Part shown: piece by piece, positions 1 through 6,849 of the stretch
Position numbering within the stretch: the first letter of the stretch is position 1
Layout of the letters: each line of letters opens with the position of its first letter
DNA from: Humimonas sp964465015
GTDB taxonomy: Bacteria > Gemmatimonadota > Gemmatimonadetes > Palauibacterales > Palauibacteraceae
DNA length: 14,140 nucleotides
Assembly: GCA_964465015.1 (NCBI GenBank)
Contig: CAYXHP010000155.1
Span: 1 to 14,140, forward strand
Reading direction: 5' to 3'
Position numbers and translations under genes: made by a program
The notes under the pieces: generated by a model
Databases searched by the model: none
What the model was told of the DNA's origin: nothing
The model's input: only the letters and a program-made list of their open reading frames with translations

Positions 1-610
1 CGAGCGGGACATGGCGGCCAACAACAAGACCATCGGCCGCTTCCAGCTCACGGGGATCCCTCCGGCGCCCCGCGGCGTTCCCCAGATCGAGGTGACGTTC
101 GACATCGATGCCAACGGGATCCTGCACGTGTCGGCCAAGGACAAGGCCACGGGCAAGGAGCAGAAGATCCGGATCGAGGCCTCCTCGGGCCTGTCGGACA
201 ACGAGATCGACCGTATGGTGAACGAGGCCGAGGAGCACGCAGAGGAGGACGAGAAGCGCCGCGAGGAAGTCGAGGCCCGCAACAAGCTCGATTCCCTCGT
301 CTACCAGACCGAGAAGAACCTCGAGGACTGGAAGGACGCCCTGGACGAGGAGGGCAAGTCGGCCATCGACTCGGCCCTCGAGCGGGGTCGGAAGGCCCTC
401 AAGGAGGGGAGCCACGAAGAAATCGTCGCGGCCACCGAGGCGATCCAGAAGGCCGCGCAGGAAGCGGCTCAGAAGATGTACGCCCGGGCCGGCGCCCAGC
501 AGCAGGGTGCGGACGGCGGCGCCGCCGGGGCGCAGGCGGAGACCGAGGCGGGGCCCGAGGACGAGGAGGTCGTCGAAGCCGACTACGAGATCGTGGACGA
601 CAAGGAGTAA
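1..610 (+). CDS. dnaK: Chaperone DnaK (Hsp70), C-terminal part, truncated by window start
   Basis: Hsp70 chaperone that binds exposed hydrophobic segments of client proteins in the cytoplasm in an ATP-driven cycle with DnaJ and GrpE. Only about the last 200 residues are present, reading from base 2. The ATPase domain lies outside the window. The visible part starts in the beta substrate-binding domain (GRFQLTGIPPAPRG, then VTFDIDANGILHVSAKDKAT) and continues into SSGLSDNEIDRMV and the charged helical lid. It ends in a Gln/Ala/Gly-rich stretch and an acidic tail, EEVVEADYEIVDDKE, the usual EEVD-like bacterial DnaK ending. The end matches a complete DnaK C-terminus, so only the left side is cut. 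The next gene, also +, encodes an HtrA protease. No CIRCE-type element is visible, but the dnaK promoter is outside the window. Confidence 0.98.
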   Translation, partial: ERDMAANNKTIGRFQLTGIPPAPRGVPQIEVTFDIDANGILHVSAKDKATGKEQKIRIEASSGLSDNEIDRMVNEAEEHAEEDEKRREEVEARNKLDSLVYQTEKNLEDWKDALDEEGKSAIDSALERGRKALKEGSHEEIVAATEAIQKAAQEAAQKMYARAGAQQQGADGGAAGAQAETEAGPEDEEVVEADYEIVDDKE

Positions 611-625
611 CACCCATCCGCGGTC

Positions 626-648
626 GCGGCGGCGCCTGGCGCCGCCGC
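626..648 (+). terminator. Perfect GC hairpin just after dnaK
   Basis: An 11-base arm (626-636, gcggcggcgcc) is followed by one base and its exact complement (638-648). It can be drawn as a 10-bp stem with a ctg loop, 15 bases after the dnaK stop. No T-run follows, so it is not a textbook intrinsic terminator. It could instead protect the dnaK mRNA 3' end. Confidence 0.5.
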
Positions 649-670
649 AGCTAGCGGCCCGCCGGGCCCA

Positions 671-700
671 CGAGGGCGGCGCGTGCACGCGCCGCCCTCG
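671..700 (+). terminator. 30-bp perfect palindrome after dnaK, terminator-like
   Basis: Bases 671-683 (cgagggcggcgcg) and 688-700 are exact complements around tgca, which is itself palindromic, so all 30 bases form a perfect palindrome. As RNA this is a 13-bp very GC-rich stem with a four-base loop. It is followed by ctctt, a weak pyrimidine/T stretch. It is the best candidate for a dnaK transcription end, possibly together with the hairpin at 626-648. A binding site for a dimeric protein is an alternative. Confidence 0.5.
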
Positions 701-775
701 CTCTTACCGGCCGGCAGCGGGGCTGGCCACGGGCCCGACCGGGGCATTAGGTACGACTCCTGCAAACCGGGGCAG

Positions 776-791
776 GGTCGCGATCGCGACC
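776..791. promoter_or_regulatory. 16-bp perfect palindrome upstream of htrA; candidate operator
   Basis: The sequence ggtcgcga/tcgcgacc reads identically on both strands with no spacer and has gcgatcgc at its core. It lies 118 bases upstream of the preferred htrA start (910) and 19 bases upstream of the alternative ATG (811). A symmetric site in the only spacer between dnaK and htrA could be an operator, but no promoter boxes could be assigned with confidence. The rest of 701-909 holds no gene and nothing else I recognise. Confidence 0.3.
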
Positions 792-909
792 GGGCAACGC
801 TCTCAGGGGTATGCCGGTCCAACCAAGCGAGACGGCTCGACAAGCGAACGGCACGCGCCCTTCGGCTGGACCGGGCGCTTCGGCTTCCAACGACAGGATA
901 GACGAGCTC

Positions 910-2517
910 ATGAAGGACGGACTTCGATCCAAGATCAACGTGGTGCTGACGGCCGTGGTGGCGTTCGGCGTGGGGATCGGCGTCGCCTCGGGCCTCCACC
1001 TCACGCCCGAGTCCTACGCCGCCAGCGGCAACGGCCATATCGACGTTCAGAACGGGGCGCCGCCGGAGCTCAAGGCTCAGCTACAGGACGCTACCTTTCA
1101 GGATGGCTTCGCGGCCGTGGCCAGGGCGGTCTCCCCGGGCGTGGTCACGATCCAGGTGGAAGAGCAGCCCTCAGCCCAGCAGGGCATGCGCATCCCCAAC
1201 CCCTTCCGTGACTTCTTCGGAAATCCAGACGAGCGGCAGCAGCCCGACACGGTCTACCAGGAGGCGAGCGGCTCCGGATTCATCATCAGCCCGGACGGCT
1301 ACATCGTCACGAACAACCACGTGGTCGAGAATGCCCAGACCATCACGGTGATCCTGGCCGACCAGCGCACGTTCAAGAACGTGAAGCTCGTGGGCCGCGA
1401 TCCGACGACGGACGTGGCCCTCCTGAAGATCGACGCCAAGGACCTGCACCCCGTTCCGCTCGGAGACAGCGACAGCACGCAGGTGGGCGACTGGGTCCTG
1501 GCCATCGGAAGCCCGGGCTTCCCCGGCGCCGGCATCCTCCGCAGCACGGTCACCGCGGGGATCGTGAGCGCCAAGAACCGCTCGATCGGCATTCTGGCAC
1601 AGCGCTTCCAGCAGCAGCGGGGCCAGGACGGGCGCCAGCAGGCCGTGAATCCCACCATCGAGGACTTCATCCAGACCGACGCGGTCATCAATCGCGGCAA
1701 CTCGGGCGGCCCTCTCGTCAACGCCAGGGGCGAGGCGGTCGGCATGAACACGGCCATCATGAGCGCCACCGGCTACTACCAGGGCTACGGGTTCGCGGTC
1801 CCCATCGACCTGGTCCGCAGCGTGGTGGACGATCTGATCAAGTACGGCAAGGTGCGGCGTCCGGTGCTGGGCGTTCTCGTCAACGCCGTCAGCCCGGAAG
1901 ACGCCAAGTACTACGGCCTGAATAGCATCCACGGTGCCAAGGTCGAGGACTTTTCGGGGCAGGACAGCCCCGCCAAGAAGGCCGGGATCGAGGCCGGCGA
2001 CATCATCGTCTCGGTGAACGGCGAACCGATCCAATCGGTGCCGGACCTGCAGACCAAGATTCGCAAGTACGAGCCCGGTCAGAAGGTCGAGGTGGAGGTG
2101 GTCCACCGAGCCGCCGGGCACAAGCGCGCGACCCTGGAGATCACGCTGGGCGAGGCTTCCACCCCGAGCGGCACCACCTCCGAAAGCGCCTCGAGCGCGG
2201 AGACCGACAACCCGCTGGGCATCCAGGTGGAGGAGATCAGCGCGGATGTGCGTCAGCAGCTCCAGATGCCGGACAACGTACAGGGCGTGATGGTGACCGA
2301 CGACAGTCCCCGCGGGGCCCTGGACCAGGCGCTCTCAGCGCACGCCCGCGGGACGATCATCCAGGACATCAACGGCACAACGATCCGGAGCGTGTCGGAC
2401 TACGATCAGGCGATCAAGAGTCTGAAGCCCGGACAGGTAGCCAACATCAAGCTCTACAGCCCGCGGAGCGGACAGCAGACCTTCGTGACGGTCGAGGTGC
2501 CCCAGAAGAAGAACTGA
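910..2517 (+). CDS. HtrA/DegQ-family periplasmic serine protease with two PDZ domains
   Basis: Trypsin-like (S1C) protease and chaperone that degrades misfolded envelope proteins. From ATG 910 it has 535 residues: a short basic N-terminus (MKDGLRSK), one hydrophobic segment at about 8-30 (signal peptide or anchor), the protease domain, and two PDZ domains at about 316-415 and 435-530. The latter are joined by a Ser/Thr-rich linker. The catalytic triad is visible: His137 (TNNHVVENA), Asp168 (TTDVALLKID) and Ser265 (RGNSGGPL). A Gln-rich loop precedes the serine region. The frame is open from another ATG at 811, which would add 33 residues. I prefer 910 because AGGA lies 11 bases upstream, the hydrophobic segment then sits at the N-terminus, and the extra stretch is low-complexity with a weaker GC third-position bias. 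At 811, AGGGG is only about one base from the ATG. DegP, DegQ and DegS-like roles cannot be separated here. Confidence 0.95.
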   Translation: MKDGLRSKINVVLTAVVAFGVGIGVASGLHLTPESYAASGNGHIDVQNGAPPELKAQLQDATFQDGFAAVARAVSPGVVTIQVEEQPSAQQGMRIPNPFRDFFGNPDERQQPDTVYQEASGSGFIISPDGYIVTNNHVVENAQTITVILADQRTFKNVKLVGRDPTTDVALLKIDAKDLHPVPLGDSDSTQVGDWVLAIGSPGFPGAGILRSTVTAGIVSAKNRSIGILAQRFQQQRGQDGRQQAVNPTIEDFIQTDAVINRGNSGGPLVNARGEAVGMNTAIMSATGYYQGYGFAVPIDLVRSVVDDLIKYGKVRRPVLGVLVNAVSPEDAKYYGLNSIHGAKVEDFSGQDSPAKKAGIEAGDIIVSVNGEPIQSVPDLQTKIRKYEPGQKVEVEVVHRAAGHKRATLEITLGEASTPSGTTSESASSAETDNPLGIQVEEISADVRQQLQMPDNVQGVMVTDDSPRGALDQALSAHARGTIIQDINGTTIRSVSDYDQAIKSLKPGQVANIKLYSPRSGQQTFVTVEVPQKKN

Positions 2518-2559
2518 CCGCGAGGGGCACCGGGGACGTCGCCCTCTCCACGAGCGGCG

Positions 2560-2592
2560 CGCGGAGGCCGGGGGGCTCGGACGAGCTCCGCG
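2560..2592 (+). terminator. GC-rich stem after htrA, weak terminator candidate
   Basis: cgcggag (2560-2566) pairs with ctccgcg (2586-2592). A small inner stem, ctcg/cgag (2576-2579 with 2582-2585), stacks on its 3' side. It lies about 43 bases after the htrA stop and is followed by gccttcgtgtctgggttc, which has scattered T but no true T-run. The rest of 2518-2708 holds no gene and no convincing promoter for the tRNA. Confidence 0.3.
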
Positions 2593-2708
2593 GCCTTCGT
2601 GTCTGGGTTCGGGACGCCGGCTGCAGCGAAGCGGTTCGTGGTTTCGGAACGCTGGACCTTCCCGCCTCGCCGGGCTAACGTCCGGGGGTAGATGTGGGGC
2701 CGAGGCGC

Positions 2709-2793
2709 GCGAAAGTGGCGGAACCGGTAGACGCGCCAGCCTTAGGAGCTGGTGGCCGACACGGCCGTGGGGGTTCGAGTCCCCCCTTTCGCA
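2709..2793 (+). tRNA. tRNA-Leu, anticodon UAG
   Basis: An 85-base class II tRNA. The acceptor stem gcgaaag (2709-2715) pairs with ctttcgc (2786-2792), with discriminator A at 2793. The anticodon stem ccagc/gctgg encloses loop cttagga, giving anticodon TAG at 2743-2745, which reads CUA and probably other CUN leucine codons. G follows the anticodon. A long variable arm (ggccg-aca-cggcc) identifies a leucine-type class II tRNA. The T-arm is ggggg-ttcgagt-ccccc. The 3' CCA is not encoded (tgc follows), so it must be added after transcription. It lies 58 bases upstream of the tig start and may share its transcript. Confidence 0.97.
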
Positions 2794-2840
2794 TGCGGGC
2801 GCGAGTCCGCGTCGCCGACCGCACGGCAGGATGGGAGCGC

Positions 2841-2844
2841 AGGA
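2841..2844 (+). promoter_or_regulatory. Ribosome binding site that decides the tig start
   Basis: AGGA lies 7 bases before the ATG at 2852, an ideal spacing. The earlier in-frame ATG at 2831 has AGG directly touching it and no properly spaced site. This favours 2852. Confidence 0.6.
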
Positions 2845-2851
2845 CGAGACG

Positions 2852-4117
2852 ATGACAGCCAACGAGGGACTCCACGGGGCCGCGGGCCTGGAGGTCGAGA
2901 TCGAGGAGGGCGAGGCCTGGCGCCGTCGCCTCAGGATCACGGTCTCGCCCGCGCGCGTGGCCACGACGCGCTCCAGGGAGAAGGAGCGCCTGGCCCGCAG
3001 CGTCCGCCTCAAGGGCTTCCGTCCCGGCCGGATCCCCTCGGAGGTGGTCGAGCAGCGCTTCGGCCCGGCCATCGACGACCGGACCATCCGTCGACTGGTC
3101 GAGGACGCCTATCGGGAGGCGATCGAGGGCCACGACCTCCACCCGGTGGGCGAGCCCGAGATCGCGGACGTCGAGTACCAGGAGGGGGAGAGCCTCTCCT
3201 TCGAGGCCGAGTTCGAGATCGTCCCCGAGCTGCGGCTGGACCGGACGAGCGGCTTCCGGATCGACCAGCCACCCGTCGAGGTCGAGGATGCCGAGGTCGA
3301 GCGCCTCATGGACCGCATCCGGTATGACCAGGCGATGTGGGAGCCGGTCGAGCGCCAGCCCGAGGACGGAGACATGGTCTCGGTCCGCATCGGCCCGGTG
3401 GCCGAGCCGGAGACGGAGCTCCGGCCGTATCGCTTCGAGCTGGGTCAGGGCCGGGCCATCGAGGGCGTGGAGGCGGCCATCCGGTCGCTCGCGCCCGGGG
3501 AGTCCGGGGAGTTCGAGGTCCAGTACCCCGATGACTTCGACGACCCGGAGCTCGCGGGGGCCACGCGAGAGCTCCGGGTCGAGCTCGACGAGGTGAAGCA
3601 GAAGGGGCTGCCACCCCTCGACGACGAGTTCGCGCGCTCGGTGGGAGACTTCGACACCCTGGAGGCGCTTCGCGACGCCGTGCGCGATGACCTCCATCGT
3701 CACGCCGAGGAGGAAGCCGAGGAGACGGTGCGTCAGAAGCTGCTGGACGCCATCGCCGAGGCCAACCCGTTCGAGATGCCGCGGGGGATGGTGGAGCGAT
3801 ACCTGGACCGTATCATCGAGGCACCCGAGAACGCCGACCGGGAGCGCGTGGAGCAGGCTCGCCGGCAGGTGTACCCGAGCGCCGAACGCCACCTCCGTCG
3901 GCAGCTCATCCTGGACCGGCTGCTCGAGGAGGGCGAGTACGACGCCACGGAGGAGGAGCTGGACGCCCGGCTCGCCGAGCTCGGCGAGAAGCGAGGCATC
4001 GAGCCCCGCGATTTGCGGCGGAGGCTACAGCGGGACAAGCAGTTGGACAGGCTGCGGCGTCAGCTGGCGGTGGAGAAGGTGTTCGAGGAGCTGAAGCGGC
4101 GCTCGAACCTGACTTGA
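2852..4117 (+). CDS. tig: Trigger factor, ribosome-associated chaperone and prolyl isomerase
   Basis: Binds near the ribosome exit tunnel and shields nascent chains. From ATG 2852 it has 421 residues, close to the usual ~430. The N-terminal ribosome-binding domain carries the signature GFRPGRIP at 55-62. The FKBP-like isomerase domain spans about 165-250: EDGDMVSVRIGP, then FELGQGRAIEGVEAAI, then PGESGEFEVQYPDDF. The C-terminal chaperone arms are helical and rich in Arg and Glu, including LPPLDDEFARSVGDF and ending EELKRRSNLT. Some aromatic positions of catalytic FKBPs look replaced in the middle domain, so isomerase activity is not assured. A start at 2831 would add seven residues but has a poorer ribosome binding site. 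It lies between tRNA-Leu and clpP, the classic tig-clpP-clpX order, which places nascent-chain folding beside ATP-dependent proteolysis. Confidence 0.97.
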   Translation: MTANEGLHGAAGLEVEIEEGEAWRRRLRITVSPARVATTRSREKERLARSVRLKGFRPGRIPSEVVEQRFGPAIDDRTIRRLVEDAYREAIEGHDLHPVGEPEIADVEYQEGESLSFEAEFEIVPELRLDRTSGFRIDQPPVEVEDAEVERLMDRIRYDQAMWEPVERQPEDGDMVSVRIGPVAEPETELRPYRFELGQGRAIEGVEAAIRSLAPGESGEFEVQYPDDFDDPELAGATRELRVELDEVKQKGLPPLDDEFARSVGDFDTLEALRDAVRDDLHRHAEEEAEETVRQKLLDAIAEANPFEMPRGMVERYLDRIIEAPENADRERVEQARRQVYPSAERHLRRQLILDRLLEEGEYDATEEELDARLAELGEKRGIEPRDLRRRLQRDKQLDRLRRQLAVEKVFEELKRRSNLT

Positions 4118-4132
4118 TGCCCCGGCCCGGCC

Positions 4133-4149
4133 TCGCTCGAGAGTAGCGA
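4133..4149 (+). terminator. Small hairpin after tig
   Basis: tcgct (4133-4137) and agcga (4145-4149) form a 5-bp stem with a 7-base loop, 15 bases after the tig stop. No T-run follows, so this is at most a weak or partial terminator. The rest of the 153-bp tig-clpP spacer shows no convincing promoter boxes. Confidence 0.25.
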
Positions 4150-4270
4150 TCACCCCGCCCGGGAGGGACTTGGCCGGCGACCGGGAGTTCGGAACCCTTT
4201 CCCGCGGACGGGTACGAAGACCGGTGCGCGGCAGAGCGATCGAAACCACCCGGACGATGGAACGAGGCAC

Positions 4271-4885
4271 ATGACGATCTACGCCCCCTACGTGATCGAA
4301 CGCTCCAGCCGGGGCGAGCGAAGCTACGACATCTTCTCGCGCCTGCTCATGGACCGCATCGTGTTCCTGGGCACGCCGATCAACGACAACGTGGCGAACA
4401 TCATCATCGCCCAGCTCCTCTTCCTCCAGGCGGAGAACCCCGACAAGCCGATCCACCTCTACATCAACTGTCCGGGAGGCGGAGTCTATTCCGGCCTCGC
4501 CATCTACGACACGATGCAGTACCTGACGGCCCCCGTCGCCACCACGTGCATGGGCATGGCTGCCTCGATGGGCGCGGTCCTGCTCGCGGCGGGAGATCAC
4601 GGGCGGCGCTCCGCTCTGCCCAATTCCCGGATCATGATCCACCAGCCCTCGAGCGGCGCGCAGGGCACCGCGGCCGACATCGAGATCCAGGCCAAGGAGA
4701 TCCTCTACGCACGTGAACGGCTCAACAAGATCCTCTCGGACCACACCGGGCAGCCGATCGACAAGGTGGCCGACGACGTGGACCGGGACCGCTTCATGTC
4801 GCCCGAGGAGGCGCTAGACTACGGGATCATCGACCGGGTGACGGAGAGGAAGGACGAGGTCGAGCGCAACGGCACGGGCTCGTAA
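4271..4885 (+). CDS. clpP: ATP-dependent Clp protease, proteolytic subunit ClpP
   Basis: Serine peptidase that forms a double-ring 14-mer and degrades substrates fed in by ClpX or another Clp ATPase. The 204 residues match the normal ClpP length. The N-terminus YVIERSSRGERSYDIFSRLL is the standard family start and fixes ATG 4271, with GAGG a few bases upstream. The catalytic triad is readable: Ser99 in GMAASMGA, His124 in MIHQPSSG, and Asp173 in DRDRFMSPEEA. The oxyanion-region Gly-rich segment NCPGGGVYSG is also intact. A propeptide, if any, is only a few residues. clpX begins 74 bases later on the same strand and is the obvious partner. Only one ClpP is in the window. Confidence 0.98.
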   Translation: MTIYAPYVIERSSRGERSYDIFSRLLMDRIVFLGTPINDNVANIIIAQLLFLQAENPDKPIHLYINCPGGGVYSGLAIYDTMQYLTAPVATTCMGMAASMGAVLLAAGDHGRRSALPNSRIMIHQPSSGAQGTAADIEIQAKEILYARERLNKILSDHTGQPIDKVADDVDRDRFMSPEEALDYGIIDRVTERKDEVERNGTGS

Positions 4886-4886
4886 T

Positions 4887-4937
4887 CCGGCGGATCGCGT
4901 GAAGCGAGCCGATCCCTGGAGCGAAGGGCTCCGCCGG
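4887..4937 (+). other. Candidate three-way-junction RNA structure between clpP and clpX
   Basis: The 51 bases fold on paper into three perfect stems. The closing stem is ccggc (4887-4891) with gccgg (4933-4937). Hairpin one is ggatcg (4892-4897) with cgatcc (4910-4915). Hairpin two is ggagc (4918-4922) with gctcc (4928-4932). Only two bases (ct) separate the hairpins. It starts right after the clpP stop and ends 8 bases before the clpX ribosome binding site. Possible roles are mRNA processing, differential stability of clpP and clpX, or control of clpX translation. No known family is recognised. Confidence 0.4.
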
Positions 4938-4959
4938 GCGAACGCAGGGAGGTAAGTTC

Positions 4960-6210
4960 ATGCCGGGCAACGACAAACATCTCCGCTGCTCCTTCTGCGG
5001 CAAGTCGAAGGATAGCGTCGAGAAGTTCATATCCGGCCCGAACGTCTACATCTGCAACGAGTGCATCGCGCTCTGCAACGAGATCCTGGCCGAGGAGGAA
5101 GAGCGCGACTCCACGGCCGCGTTCACCGAGATCCCCACTCCCGCGGAAATCAAGACCGCGCTGGACGAGTACGTCATCGGGCAGGAGGATGCCAAGAAGA
5201 CGCTCTCGGTGGCGGTCTACAACCACTACAAGCGGATCAACAACCAGGGCCTGATCGACGATATCGAGATCGAGAAGTCGAACATCCTGCTCCTGGGCCC
5301 GACCGGGGTCGGCAAGACGCTCCTGGCGCAGACGCTCGCCCGTATGCTGCAGGTCCCGTTCACGATCGCCGACGCCACCACACTGACCGAAGCGGGTTAC
5401 GTCGGCGAGGATGTCGAGAACATCCTGGTGCGGCTCCTCCAGGCCGGCGAGTACAACGTGGCCGAGTGCGAGCGCGGCATCATCTACATCGACGAAATCG
5501 ACAAGATCGCTCGCAAGAGCGAGAACCCGTCGATCACGCGGGACGTGTCCGGCGAGGGCGTGCAGCAGGCCCTTCTCAAGATCCTCGAGGGCACCGTGGC
5601 TTCCGTCCCGCCCCAGGGCGGTCGGAAGCACCCGCAGCAGGAGTACATCCAGATCGACACGCGGAACATCCTGTTCATCTGCGGCGGCGCCTTCGATGGG
5701 CTCGAGGAGATCATCGAGACGCGGCTCGGGAAGCGGCAGATCGGGTTCTCCGCCGGCGACGACAGTGATCGGAGGGCGTTCGACGACGACACGAATCCTC
5801 TGGGCTGGGTCGAGCCGGAGGATCTGCTGCGGTACGGGCTGATTCCCGAGCTGGTGGGACGACTGCCCGTGCTGTGCGCCCTGCACGACCTGGACGAGGA
5901 CGCCCTGGTCGACATCCTCCAGAAGCCCAAGAACGCCCTGGTGAAGCAGTACACCAAGATGGTGGAGTTGGAAGGCGTCGGGCTGACCTTCGATCCAGAG
6001 GCGCTGCGGGCCATCGCCCGGAAGACGATCGACCGCGGGACCGGCGCCCGTGGTCTTCGGGCGGTCCTGGAGCAGGTGATGCTCGACGTGATGTACGAGC
6101 TTCCGGATCGGCCCGACGTTCACGAGGTCGTGATCACTCCCGAGACGATCGAGGAGGGCGCCGAGCCGCTCCTTCTTCTCGGCAGGGACGCCGAGCGCAA
6201 GGAGGCGTGA
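4960..6210 (+). CDS. clpX: ATP-dependent Clp protease, ATP-binding unfoldase ClpX
   Basis: AAA+ hexameric unfoldase that recognises tagged proteins and threads them into ClpP. It has 416 residues, a normal length. The N-terminal zinc-binding domain has Cys10, Cys13, Cys32 and Cys35. Then follow Walker A GPTGVGKT (113-120), pore loop GYVG (146-149), Walker B IIYIDE (174-179), the RKH pore motif (222-224), the ClpP-docking loop IGF (261-263) and the sensor-2 region GARGLR (362-367). All key motifs are intact, including the IGF loop needed to dock ClpP. ATG 4960 has a strong ribosome binding site, AGGGAGGT at 4946-4953. The C-terminal coding end overlaps the next gene by four bases, so clpX and engB should be translated in a coupled manner. 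Confidence 0.98.
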   Translation: MPGNDKHLRCSFCGKSKDSVEKFISGPNVYICNECIALCNEILAEEEERDSTAAFTEIPTPAEIKTALDEYVIGQEDAKKTLSVAVYNHYKRINNQGLIDDIEIEKSNILLLGPTGVGKTLLAQTLARMLQVPFTIADATTLTEAGYVGEDVENILVRLLQAGEYNVAECERGIIYIDEIDKIARKSENPSITRDVSGEGVQQALLKILEGTVASVPPQGGRKHPQQEYIQIDTRNILFICGGAFDGLEEIIETRLGKRQIGFSAGDDSDRRAFDDDTNPLGWVEPEDLLRYGLIPELVGRLPVLCALHDLDEDALVDILQKPKNALVKQYTKMVELEGVGLTFDPEALRAIARKTIDRGTGARGLRAVLEQVMLDVMYELPDRPDVHEVVITPETIEEGAEPLLLLGRDAERKEA

Positions 6211-6809
6211 GCCGCGGCCGGGTCGGCCGCGGCAGCGCCACCTTCGCAGGGGCCGTCCGCGAGCCGGGGGACCCTCTTCCCAGCCGGCTCCCCCAGCTGG
6301 CTTTCATAGGCCGCTCCAACGTGGGGAAGTCCAGCCTGATCAACGCCCTCCTGGGCAGGAAGAGCCTGGCGCGGGTATCGCGTACGCCCGGGCGGACCCG
6401 AGAGATCCATTTCTACGACGTCGCGGGTCACTTCTGCCTGGTGGACCTCCCGGGGTACGGCTTTGCGCGGGTCCCCCCGGAGGTCCGCCAGGCCTGGCGG
6501 CCGCTCATCGACAGCTACCTGGCCACGAGCCCCGGGCTCGTGGGCGTCGTCCTCCTCCTGGACGCCCGCCGCGGGGTGTCCTCCGACGATCGAGAGATGC
6601 TGGACCAGCTGGCGGCGCTCGAAACGCCGACCCTGTTCGCCCTCACCAAGGTCGACAAGCTCAACCGGACGGAGCGCCGGGAGGCGGTGGCCTCGGCTCT
6701 GGAGACGCTCGGGGTCCCGGCCGATCAGCTGGTGGCCACCTCGGCCGTGACGGGCGAGGGAACCGACACGCTCTGGGAAAGCGTCCTCGCGGCGGCCGAG
6801 GGCCCCTGA
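6207..6809 (+). CDS. engB: Ribosome biogenesis GTP-binding protein EngB/YsxC
   Basis: Small essential GTPase of the TrmE-Era-EngA-YihA-Septin family, needed for late assembly of the large ribosomal subunit. With the GTG at 6207 it has 200 residues, the family size. Motifs are G1 GRSNVGKS (35-42), the switch-I threonine region SRTPGRT (58-64), G3 DLPGYG (80-85), G4 TKVD (147-150), and a G5-like SAVTGEG (179-185). No ATG lies in frame before G1. The GTG overlaps the clpX stop as GTGA, and AAGGAGG lies only one base upstream, so initiation probably depends on coupling to clpX termination. In several bacteria engB follows lon in a tig-clp-lon-engB order. Here it directly follows clpX. It is convergent with the minus-strand regulator gene. 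Confidence 0.95.
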   Translation: MSRGRVGRGSATFAGAVREPGDPLPSRLPQLAFIGRSNVGKSSLINALLGRKSLARVSRTPGRTREIHFYDVAGHFCLVDLPGYGFARVPPEVRQAWRPLIDSYLATSPGLVGVVLLLDARRGVSSDDREMLDQLAALETPTLFALTKVDKLNRTERREAVASALETLGVPADQLVATSAVTGEGTDTLWESVLAAAEGP

Positions 6810-6849
6810 AGCACCATCCAGGCACCGCACCTCGGTCCCGCCCATCCAC

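Noticed and set aside
611..909. CIRCE heat-shock element or -24/-12 sigma-54 promoter
   Set aside because: Read on both strands here and in the other spacers. No TTAGCACTC-type repeat and no GG-N10-GC site with good flanks was found by eye.
2675..3892. Long minus-strand open frame (405 codons) opposite tig
   Set aside because: High-GC coding DNA leaves long open frames on the opposite strand. The translation is low-complexity (Leu, Asp, Val, Gly rich) and tig is unmistakable on the plus strand.
4187..4220. Extracytoplasmic-sigma-like -35 (ggaac) upstream of clpP, also seen as ttcggaac near 2643
   Set aside because: No matching -10 at the right spacing at either place, and a 5-base match is expected by chance.
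4819..6123. Long minus-strand open frame (434 codons) opposite clpX
   Set aside because: Mirror of clpX codon bias with no recognisable motif, spanning the clpP-clpX junction.
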